Shown: positions 8,240 through 15,507 of the stretch, piece by piece | Position numbering within the stretch: the stretch's first letter is position 1 | Layout: the number at the start of each line of letters is the position of its first letter | Assembly: GCA_900128585.1 (NCBI GenBank) | Contig: LT642366.1 | Coordinates: 1-20,894 of the forward strand | Direction: 5' to 3' | Origin: Stramenopiles sp. TOSAG23-3 | Lineage: Eukaryota; Sar | Length of the DNA: 20,894 nt | Notes under the pieces: model-generated | Told to the model about the DNA's origin: nothing | Seen by the model: the letters and a program-made list of their open reading frames with translations, nothing else | Databases searched by the model: none | Made by a program: the position numbers and the translations under genes

Positions 8240-9190
8240 TGTGAAAGTCAGGCAAGCCCGTCGCAAAGCATTTGAACCTGCGAAAAAACTCCACGTTTGT
8301 GTTGAACAGTAAAGAAATTTTATCCTACAACAAATATAGTATACATTTGACGAGCAAAGCCTGAGAAGAATATAAAATGAAGCTTACGATTTTTTCTCTG
8401 TACGAACGAATGGTCTCTTCTTAGACGACTATTCGCAAAGCAGTTCGTTGTTTTTTTTAGTTCCATTGGTTAGAAGATTGCAGTTTTCGACTTAAAACCA
8501 AAGACCTAATATTAACACTATTTTATTAATATTTTAACTTTCTTCTTCTCAACAAAATTTTTGACAGTTATTTTTCCAAGAACAATTCACACGACACAGC
8601 ATAGAAACCGTATTCGGGTACTACTATGTACATCTGATAATAATATTACATGAAATAGCATCATCATAGCAAGACGTTATGTTCTCGTCTCCATCGTGAT
8701 TATTTTTTTAATGCTATTTCTATATTATTACAATAAAAAAATAAAATAGCGAAGTATTTTTAACTTTGGTTGTTTTTAATCATTAAGGAACAATATATAT
8801 ATTGTAAGATTAATACATATATATATCAACAAAATGATAAATATATTATATCAAATGATATATAATACCTAAATAATTGAAGAGACGACGTTAAAAAAAT
8901 GAAAATGAAGAAAAACCGCCTCGTCGTCGGACGCGATTGCCTCCATGAGACTTGAGTAATAACTATACTGACATATTTGGTATTGTTCCATTTGCACTAC
9001 GAAAGTAATTCTTTTTGTGTAAAGTTGCAACCTTTCTATTTTAAAACAAAATAACTGTTCTTTTGTAAAAACTAGAAGCAAATTGTTTTATTTCTTTACG
9101 CCAGAGAGTCCCAAACAAGACGCTGCACAGAAACATTGGCACTAGCTGATACTCCACGACACCCATCCAAAAAAAGCACGGAATCGGAAC
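8240..9190. promoter_or_regulatory. Divergent spacer between the glycosyltransferase-oxygenase and condensin H
   Basis: This is 951 bp of AT-rich DNA between two outward-reading starts. It includes a pyrimidine tract CTTTCTTCTTCTC (8538-8550, purine on the sense strand of the left gene), A/G-rich patches at 8878-8915 (sense for condensin), an inverted repeat at 8638-8730 and AT dinucleotide runs at about 8792-8826. The short frames here show no protein-like composition, so I call no gene. Confidence 0.5.
8638..8730. repeat. Imperfect inverted repeat, arms 20-24 bp, spacer 49 bp
   Basis: The left arm 8638-8661 ends in GAAATAGCAT and the right arm 8711-8730 begins ATGCTATTTC. The rest pairs as AT-rich sequence (TAATAATAT with ATATTATTA) with a few unpaired bases. 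It sits in a divergent promoter region, so a cruciform, a paired binding site or a decayed foldback element are all possible. Confidence 0.65.
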
Positions 9191-11341
9191 ATGTCTCGTC
9201 GACGTCTTAGCGGGAGACCAGGAATTTCCCAGCATGTGCATGAAATTGTTCGGAACGAAAATGCCGCTATGGAAGCAAACATTGCCAACTCCGATCGCCA
9301 AAGTCGTAGACGAAGGGCATCTATGAAAAAATTGCGTCAGCGTTCTCGGTCGCGGGGGCGTTCAAGTGGCAATCTTCGGCCAGCAGTAGAGGGCATCATA
9401 CGAAAAGAATCGAACAACAACGATGACGGCAATGAAATTGCAGTTGAAGAGATTCGACGAAGTACTATGCAAGCCGCCAGTCAAAATAAGATTAACGTTA
9501 AGACTGCGAACTTCTACTACCGCTTTATTGACAAAATCGAAGAGATTATCAACGTCATCAATACCGGGGAAGGAGACGGAGACGAAGTCACAAAGTTCGA
9601 AGAGTGCGGTTGCGCGGTTGAGACTGGAGCGCAAATTTACGCCGCAAAGGTTGACGAAACGTACGCCGCTACGGGAAGGTTCGTAGCAGACCTAAACCGC
9701 AATTCCAACGAAAATGCAGACGATGACGGAAACGACGACGAAGATGATATGGAAGGCACCTCCCAGAAAAAGAAGAGTAAAAAAATGGGTTCGGGTAACA
9801 CGCTCGACTCTATCAAGAACATTACCAGCCAAAGGCTTGAAAGTGAGTACGACGTTGACCCAATTTTCGCAAAGATGTCCAAGAATATGGACCAAGGTGG
9901 GGCACGTGGAATGCTTCTGGGAAAGCTAAATGTTGAAAATGGCCTTAACATAGTTTTTGACACCACTGCAATTATTGAAGAAACATACACCACGGAGGAG
10001 AAAGTGGTGGAGGGAGAGGAGGAGACCGTTACTGTAAAACCACTCGCCGATGACGAAATGATCGATCTTGGTCAATTCCAGGCGGAGTTGAAAGACCATG
10101 CAGGGTGGGAATCGCGCTCTGTGTGCCCTTCTCTGGACATGTTTTACAGCGCTATGAGCAAAAGCTCCCGTCTGATTGAAAATGACGGCGTTGAGCCCGT
10201 AGAACAACCAAATGAAGGCATGCCACTACCAGCCTTTATAGACATGGACGCTCTTAGTGGAGATTTTGATGATGTTCCCGGCGATGGATTTTCTCCCGGT
10301 CAAATGCCCTCGGAAGGATTCATTGCGGCACCATTTACGCCGTCACAAGAAAGGCGGGCCAATGGCTATTCTGCGAACATGGTCGACCCGTCCAACATGG
10401 AAGTCAATACGGATGGATACATTGCCGCAGCAGACCAAGAAAAGATCGACAACATTCTTGCAAGCTGCCCCTACTGGCAGTGCTTTGCGCCGTCGGCCCG
10501 TCTGTGCCTGGAGAAGAAGCAGGAAACGGAGTACCAGGAGAAAAAGAAGAAGGAACAAACGAAGATCGACTTTGCAAACACATTTGTCGACATCACAGCA
10601 GATGAAGACTTTGGGCCAATAAAGAAGAAGAACGGGGGCAAGCAAGGCAAAACCTACTTGAAGAAGCAGCGGGCAGACATGTTGACGAATATGCTCCCAG
10701 AAGATGTACATTACAAAGTAGATAATCTGAGGAGTTTGTTTACGACGAAGCGAACAACGTTTGGATTCACAAGTAGGATAGTCGAAGGGAACAATGATGC
10801 AGGCTTTAGCCCCAGTGCTTTGGGCGGCGGCGAATTTTATGACGACGGTGGTTTTGAAAGTAACCTTGGCTTTGAAAACGAAGACGGGGGTGGTTTTGGC
10901 TTTAGTCCATCCAAGGCAGACGGCGCCAGCGACGAACCGCCAAGTCCTACAAGCTTGGTACCGTATGCAAAGAAGGCCACTAAGTTTAACATAAAAGACA
11001 TGAAAGCGAACATGTGGACTTACATTGACAAAGACGCAAATGTTGGAACCGAGCAAGACAAGTACGAAGACGGGTTCTTTGTGGCACAAGAAGAAGATTC
11101 AACCGAAAAAGTGGAAGAAGAACAACTGAAGGCGGAAGAGGCGCCGGAAGAGGAACTTGACGGTGCATCGTTTGCTCATGCATTTTCCCAGGTGCACTCT
11201 GAGACTGAGGCCGTTTCGGTCCCAATGATGTTTCTTACCATGCTCTTTTTGGCAAACGAAAACTCTCTTGCCCTGCATTCAAATTCTGACATGGCGGACA
11301 TCAAGATTTTGAAAAACTTGGAAAATGCCACAACGGCGTGA
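9191..11341 (+). CDS. NCAPH: Condensin complex subunit H (CAP-H / Barren / Brn1 kleisin)
   Basis: This 716-residue protein is close to the usual family length. It is the kleisin that bridges the SMC2-SMC4 heads in condensin I, which compacts mitotic chromosomes in the nucleus. Seen: a basic Ser/Arg-rich N-terminus (31-63); the SMC-neck-binding region ENKIN-like ASQNKINVKTANFYYRFID (96-114) followed by a stretch ending in ETGAQIYAAKVDETYA (144-159); the conserved segment NTLDSIKNI...YDVDPIFAKMS (203-230); a central acidic and F-rich linker; FNIKDMKANMWTYID (599-613), matching the family's conserved K-x-MW patch; and a C-terminal winged-helix segment (670-706) with MFLTMLFLANENSLAL. Four F-S/T-P sites (S368, T383, S540, S572) plus S585-P lie in the linkers, likely CDK targets. 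It starts at an ATG with AAC before it. It has no operon partner and diverges from the glycosyltransferase gene. Confidence 0.93.
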   Translation: MSRRRLSGRPGISQHVHEIVRNENAAMEANIANSDRQSRRRRASMKKLRQRSRSRGRSSGNLRPAVEGIIRKESNNNDDGNEIAVEEIRRSTMQAASQNKINVKTANFYYRFIDKIEEIINVINTGEGDGDEVTKFEECGCAVETGAQIYAAKVDETYAATGRFVADLNRNSNENADDDGNDDEDDMEGTSQKKKSKKMGSGNTLDSIKNITSQRLESEYDVDPIFAKMSKNMDQGGARGMLLGKLNVENGLNIVFDTTAIIEETYTTEEKVVEGEEETVTVKPLADDEMIDLGQFQAELKDHAGWESRSVCPSLDMFYSAMSKSSRLIENDGVEPVEQPNEGMPLPAFIDMDALSGDFDDVPGDGFSPGQMPSEGFIAAPFTPSQERRANGYSANMVDPSNMEVNTDGYIAAADQEKIDNILASCPYWQCFAPSARLCLEKKQETEYQEKKKKEQTKIDFANTFVDITADEDFGPIKKKNGGKQGKTYLKKQRADMLTNMLPEDVHYKVDNLRSLFTTKRTTFGFTSRIVEGNNDAGFSPSALGGGEFYDDGGFESNLGFENEDGGGFGFSPSKADGASDEPPSPTSLVPYAKKATKFNIKDMKANMWTYIDKDANVGTEQDKYEDGFFVAQEEDSTEKVEEEQLKAEEAPEEELDGASFAHAFSQVHSETEAVSVPMMFLTMLFLANENSLALHSNSDMADIKILKNLENATTA

Positions 11342-11806
11342 AAAAGACCTTGTTAAACTTATGCATCATTGGAAAGATAAACAGTCAATTCAATGGTGCG
11401 GAGATAATTTTTTAGCCTACGGCGCACACTTAAATTTTCTTTTTATGATATCAGAACAAGTTGAGCTATGTTACGAGATTTACGTATGATATATGATACG
11501 AGTAAATTACTTTTTTTTTAATCTTACATACGAAATATTACACGAAGTTTATTCTAGAACTCCTGCGCAAAAAATACTACTTTTAGTAGTACTACGTAAG
11601 TAATAACTTTTTTGACGCGCAGTTTGTTCAAGTAGTTTTTTTTATTAAAGAATTACGATCTTACGACGTAGAATCTAACCCCCCCCACCGCGTAAATTCT
11701 TTCACGAACGAGGAGAGAGAATTTCTCCTCCTCCTCAGGTCTGTCACAAGAGTTCAGGAAAAGTCCGGCAACAAAATATGGTCCAATAATGGCAGTGCTG
11801 ATGAAA
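11342..11806. other. Convergent spacer between condensin H and the B-box gene
   Basis: This is 465 bp with no gene. It holds two small hairpins: 11575-11591 (7-bp stem, 3-nt loop, TACTACT/AGTAGTA) and 11710-11730 (stem GAGGAGA/TCTCCTC, 7-nt loop). There is also a run of eight C at about 11681. It is likely shared 3' flank. Confidence 0.55.
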
Positions 11807-12226
11807 CTACGTGGCAATGTCCACTAGGTCATGGTCCACCCTTTTTCCGCCCGAATGCACTCTACTACTACATTCTGTACAAAATATCTCCTCGCACTCT
11901 TCACAAGAAATCTCCGCTTTCGCGCTCAGGCAGTCATCACAAACTTTGTCCCCACCAGTCGTGAACGGTGCGTCTGCCATCCATCGAACGACACTATCGT
12001 AGTCTTTCTCGTCACTTCGAACATACACCGCACTATCAATAATGCAAATTTCCCCGCGCTTACTCAAATTGTTGTTATCACGTGATATATACAACGTGGT
12101 TCCCAACGGCCTCTTTCTTCTTTCATTTTCATAATTTTCATAGTCGTACGGCAAACAATTATATCCGCACACAACTCGCAGCCGCACTCGCGGGGCAACA
12201 CTACCGTCGCTTTCCTTTTCTGACAT
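11807..12226 (-). CDS. Small protein with a C-terminal B-box zinc finger
   Basis: This 139-residue protein starts at the ATG at 12226; the in-frame codon at 12241 is TTG. The C-terminal third carries the complete B-box cross-brace spacing C96-x2-C99-x8-C108-x2-C111-x4-C116-x2-C119-x4-H124-x7-H132, expected to hold two zinc ions. B-boxes mediate protein-protein contact in TRIM ligases and plant/algal BBX regulators. Here there is no RING, coiled coil or CCT domain. The N-terminal 90 residues (VRLRVVCGYNCLPYDYENYENE, then a charged stretch and VYVRSDEKDYDSVVRWM) match no family I know. The function is unknown; an adaptor or transcription-linked role is only inference. The motif makes it very likely a real gene despite its size. 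It converges with condensin H and shares a divergent spacer with the sulfotransferase. Confidence 0.75.
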   Translation of the reverse strand: MSEKESDGSVAPRVRLRVVCGYNCLPYDYENYENERRKRPLGTTLYISRDNNNLSKRGEICIIDSAVYVRSDEKDYDSVVRWMADAPFTTGGDKVCDDCLSAKAEISCEECEEIFCTECSSRVHSGGKRVDHDLVDIAT

Positions 12227-12935
12227 AACTAAGTAGAGCAATTCACTGCATAAACTTAAGCGATCTTGTGAAAATAGTTCGATCGCGTTTCACAGTTTCC
12301 AGACACTCTTACATCAGATATACTGTTTGTATTAATTAAATGATCGCCAATGCTTCCATTCATTTACTAGAAATAAGTAAATAAAAAAAAGTTACTAATA
12401 CAATTCTGAAGAAGAAGAAGAAGAAGAAGAAGAAGAAGAAGAAGAAGAAGAAGAAGAAGAAGAAGAAGAAGAAGAAGAAGAAGAGAACGGACGACTACGA
12501 TTTTCAATACTACACTTAGTCTATATCTTCTAAATAATTAAAATAAATTAATAATAATAGAATGAAGAAGAATAATGATGAAGAAGAAGGAGGACGATTA
12601 TTATTTGTTGTTATTAATAAAATTAATAAAATATGATATTTTATTTTAAATTAAAATACTACTCGTACGTACTACCTGTACGTCACTGCTGTGATGAGAG
12701 AGGAGGAGAGGCGCGAGAGGCGAGACCAAAATGTCTCTGTAAAACAACCAAAAATCAACCTCAAATACGAGAAGACGAAAAGTTAAATTGATGCAACGAA
12801 ACGATTGGTGATTCATTTTGATCGATGTTTCCATATTTTTTTCAAGACGGTGTTTGATACGTTGGTGTATGCTGGGTGTTGTCGGAAAGTTGAACGATAT
12901 TTAAGAGAACGTATATCCGGCCCGGGCTTTGAAAC
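12227..12935. promoter_or_regulatory. Divergent spacer between the B-box gene and the sulfotransferase
   Basis: This is 709 bp without a gene. It contains the long GAA array (12408-12482), further GAA-rich sequence at about 12563-12595, and a GA-rich stretch at about 12694-12726. All of these are purine-rich on the plus strand, the sense strand of the sulfotransferase. I see no matching tract for the B-box gene. Confidence 0.5.
12408..12482. repeat. (GAA)25 microsatellite
   Basis: Twenty-five uninterrupted GAA copies lie on the plus strand, about 450 bp upstream of the sulfotransferase start. Long perfect GAA/TTC tracts can adopt triplex structure and vary in length. Confidence 0.95.
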
Positions 12936-14237
12936 ATGCGGTCTTGGTTTTGGCGGGAGCCTTTATACCGCGTAGTCTTAGGGTTGCTGCTGGTTATGGA
13001 CTATTTTTCGTACCTTTTGAGATGGGTAGGCGTTTTGAAAGATAAATCCAACTTTGTACCGGGCCAGCAAGTACAATTGGCATTTTTGGAGGAGAAAAAT
13101 GAGCTTGGCGTTGATTTCGAGGACACGTTTCACGAAGAGGCACTCCGGAACGTTCTTCCCGGACTGTGGAACTGGTATTTGTACGGTCGGTTGTTTCCCA
13201 AGTTAATGATCCAGCCTTCTCTTCAGCGGAAGCGGAACGTTGAATTGCGCTACAAACAGCGTCTCCAATCAGGGACGTTAAGAAAACATTTGCCACTGAC
13301 GATATGGATTGTTGGGCTGCCAAGAACGGGCTCAACGTTTTTTCACAAGCTCTTGGCGTTGGATGATAGGGGTTACGCCGCGCGGCACTGGGAACTTCGT
13401 GCCCCTGTTCCCCCGGCCTCTGGGGCCGATTCGCGCCTGGAAGATTGCAGGACCTTCAACAAATCTGCGTATAGTATGATGCCAAAGATGAGGCGTATAC
13501 ATAATGTTGAAGCGGAAGACCCAGACGAATGCGTCATGGGGTTTTGTGATTGCGCGTTCCCAGAGTTTTACCTGTGGGGCTGCCGGGACATGAAGCCGGC
13601 CTACGACTGGTACATGGGGAGCACGATGGTTCCACAGTACTCAAATTATAAGAAACTTCTGCAAGTATTGTGCAGCCAGAAAGACAAGACATGCAGCTCA
13701 CATGTCGTCTTGAAGTCGCCCCACCACACAGCAAAACTAAAGACAATCGCCAAGATTTTCCCAAACTCAAGGTTTGTCTGGCTTCATCGTCCTCTTGAGA
13801 ACGTCGTTGCCTCGACGTGTAGCATGAACGAAACCCTGAACGACTATACCGATGCATTTTATTTGCCGTCACAAAAAATGGGGGAACGAACGTTAGATCG
13901 CTTGGCAGATGTCATGAAGCGCGGATTAAAAGAGCGTCGAGAGCTTGAAGATACGAAAAAAAGCATGCCCCCGAAATTTACGGACATTTACTACAACGAG
14001 TTAATCGCGGACCCGATTGGAACCGTCAAAACGCTTTACAAGGAGTGCGGCCTGACGGTGTCCAAAGAATTCGAGCAGCGTCTGACGACATATTTGGAAG
14101 ACCAGGCCGAAATGCGGCGGCAACGGCGGAGCACCGGAGCCTCTCACAAATACACGCTGGAGAATTTCGGTTTGACGAAAGAAGCAGTGAACCACCAGTT
14201 TGAAGAGTACCTAAAGGTGCATGGGGAGGGACTGTAA
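12936..14237 (+). CDS. Membrane-anchored sulfotransferase (PAPS-dependent, Sulfotransfer_3-like)
   Basis: This 433-residue enzyme is expected to move sulfate from PAPS to an acceptor. The N-terminus has a hydrophobic segment (about 10-30, YRVVLGLLLVMDYFSYLL) after a few basic residues, so it is probably a signal-anchored Golgi or membrane enzyme. The 5'-phosphosulfate loop is IWIVGLPRTGSTFFHKLL (123-140, with T131, S133 and T134), followed by HWELRAPVPP. The 3'-phosphate site lies in FPNSRFVWLHRPLENVVAS (R285, S293) after KSPHH (260-264). A C-terminal FGLTKEAVNHQFEEYL helix is typical of this group. The acceptor (carbohydrate, lipid or small molecule) cannot be read from the sequence. It starts at an ATG with AAC before it. 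It is a plausible partner of secretory glycan-modifying enzymes such as the glycosyltransferase-oxygenase upstream, but that link is only inference. Confidence 0.9.
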   Translation: MRSWFWREPLYRVVLGLLLVMDYFSYLLRWVGVLKDKSNFVPGQQVQLAFLEEKNELGVDFEDTFHEEALRNVLPGLWNWYLYGRLFPKLMIQPSLQRKRNVELRYKQRLQSGTLRKHLPLTIWIVGLPRTGSTFFHKLLALDDRGYAARHWELRAPVPPASGADSRLEDCRTFNKSAYSMMPKMRRIHNVEAEDPDECVMGFCDCAFPEFYLWGCRDMKPAYDWYMGSTMVPQYSNYKKLLQVLCSQKDKTCSSHVVLKSPHHTAKLKTIAKIFPNSRFVWLHRPLENVVASTCSMNETLNDYTDAFYLPSQKMGERTLDRLADVMKRGLKERRELEDTKKSMPPKFTDIYYNELIADPIGTVKTLYKECGLTVSKEFEQRLTTYLEDQAEMRRQRRSTGASHKYTLENFGLTKEAVNHQFEEYLKVHGEGL

Positions 14238-14325
14238 ACAAGCTGGGTTAAAATGTGCTTGTGTAACCGCTCATACCGTAGTCGCGCTGTACCTTTACTC
14301 TTTTACGAGAATTAATATATTTTCT

Positions 14326-14342
14326 GAAGTTTAGTAAACTTC
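14326..14342. repeat. Perfect short hairpin in a convergent spacer
   Basis: The sequence GAAGTTT-AGT-AAACTTC forms a 7-bp stem with a 3-nt loop, about 90 bp past the sulfotransferase stop and 140 bp past the end of the convergent small gene. It may be a 3'-end processing or termination signal. Confidence 0.6.
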
Positions 14343-14480
14343 CTTTGTTATCATATTCTACAACTACACGCTCACCAATTAAGATCTCAGTCCTCTAATC
14401 TTACTCCATCAAGGAATTCGGCTGCGGAGCCCCGTCTAGGAGCACAAGTAGTGCTAAAGATTAAAGAAGTCTATCTCTCA

Positions 14481-14708
14481 TCAATCTTTTTTAGTTTTTT
14501 CCTCTCCAAGGTAACTTCCAATAACGTTCGAGCTGAAAGTAGACAGTAGTGAGCAAATTACAATAGAAACACTCAACAACATCAAATCGTGCGGCGGCGG
14601 CCATTCCGACAGAGTCACCTGACCACTTTTCCCAATATTATAGTGCAACAAAGCCTCCAAAAAGAAAAAGAAGCAGGTCACACTGATTTGAATTAACGCG
14701 GTCATCAT
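14481..14708 (-). CDS. Small two-span membrane protein, 75 residues
   Basis: I chose the ATG at 14708 (AAA before ATG; a second ATG follows at once); the frame continues upstream only to a TTG at 14753. Two hydrophobic segments (about residues 4-20, ALIQISVTCFFFFLEALL, and 38-60, LMLLSVSIVICSLLSTF) flank a loop HYNIGKSG...EWPPPHD. The tail ends EEKTKKD, where lysines at -3 and -5 fit a KxKxx endoplasmic-reticulum retrieval signal if the tail is cytosolic. The even hydrophobic pattern, the proline-rich turn and placement in the strict plus/minus alternation of this window argue that it is real. The motif E-A-L-L-H-Y-N-I-G-K feels like a family of small membrane proteins in algae and algal giant viruses, but that is from memory and untested. 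Function unknown. Confidence 0.6.
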   Translation of the reverse strand: MMTALIQISVTCFFFFLEALLHYNIGKSGQVTLSEWPPPHDLMLLSVSIVICSLLSTFSSNVIGSYLGEEKTKKD

Positions 14709-15016
14709 TTTGCCAACTTGATACCTGCGACGACCGTTCAAAACCAAGCACAAGGAACGAAATTCAATACACCAACTCTTGTTTTCCTGCAGAGCTACGT
14801 TAAACTATTTATGTCGTCGAGTAGAAAGAAAAAAATCAAGCAAACACTTTCCTAACTGTTCGTTCTACTATTATAAAAGTGTTGATGGAATAGAAGCCGT
14901 CTTAAACTATTATTTATTATTTATTATTTTTTATTTTAGTCGTCTCTAATAATAATAATAAATAATAATCAACTCTCTTCTCTCTTCTCACCCCCAACAA
15001 CAAAGCGAAAGCGCCA

Positions 15017-15229
15017 GAAGAAGAAGAAGAAGAAGAAGAAGAAGAAGAAAGAAGAAGAAGAAAGAAGAAGAAGAAAGAAGAAGAAGAAGAAGAAAGAAGA
15101 AGAAGAAAGAAGAAGAAGAAGAAGAAGAAAGAAGAAGAAGAAGAAGAAAGAAGAAGAAGAAGAAGAAGAAAGAAGAAGAAGAAAGAAGAAGAAGAAGAAG
15201 AAGAAAGAAGAAGAAGAAGAAGAAGAAGG
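15017..15229. repeat. Interrupted GAA array with single-A insertions at regular intervals
   Basis: About 213 bp of GAA repeats are broken by ten single extra A bases, at 15050, 15063, 15076, 15095, 15108, 15130, 15149, 15171, 15184 and 15206. The spacings are 13, 13, 19, 13, 22, 19, 22, 13 and 22, so the array is built of (GAA)4A, (GAA)6A and (GAA)7A units. It lies about 280 bp upstream of the HIT-aminopeptidase start, purine strand sense. Confidence 0.95.
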
Positions 15230-15327
15230 AATAATAATATAAGAAGAAAATGAAAATGAAAAGATACTACACAAAAAGACGACTATAAAATAATAATAAT
15301 ATAATAATTGTCGTTTTCTTTATTTGA

Positions 15328-15347
15328 ATTGATTGATTGATTGATTG
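15328..15347. repeat. (ATTG)5 microsatellite
   Basis: Five perfect ATTG copies lie about 160 bp upstream of the HIT-aminopeptidase start. Confidence 0.9.
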
Positions 15348-15507
15348 CGCATGATCCAAGCAAAACAAACCGAAACAAACCAAACGATTCAATTATTAGT
15401 ATTCTTTCTTTAGCTCGACTCTTCATAAAATTTACTCATCTCTCAGTTTACTATTTAGCCACCATCCACATTTTTCGAATTCAGAAGACAGTCTTCTTGC
15501 TTTTACA

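Larger units (their letters stand above)
14709..15507. promoter_or_regulatory. Divergent spacer between the small membrane protein and the HIT-aminopeptidase
   Basis: This is 799 bp with no credible gene. On the left it has a pyrimidine tract CTCTCTTCTCTCTTCTC (14973-14989; purine on the small gene's sense strand, about 265 bp from its start). On the right it has the long interrupted GAA array (15017-15229). Five ATTG copies follow at 15328-15347, then an A/C-rich stretch with repeated ACAAACC at about 15361-15385. Confidence 0.5.

Noticed and set aside
10343-11089. 248-codon minus-strand frame opposite condensin H
   Set aside because: It is antisense to a gene with clear family motifs, and its Leu/Cys-rich composition reflects the reverse complement of Lys/Glu codons.
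14481-14708. Viral insertion
   Set aside because: The small protein vaguely recalls algal-virus membrane proteins, but there are no neighbouring viral genes, no composition change and no insertion borders, so I keep it as a host gene.
12408-15229. CRISPR-like array
   Set aside because: The repeats are simple GAA microsatellites without unique spacers, in a eukaryotic setting.
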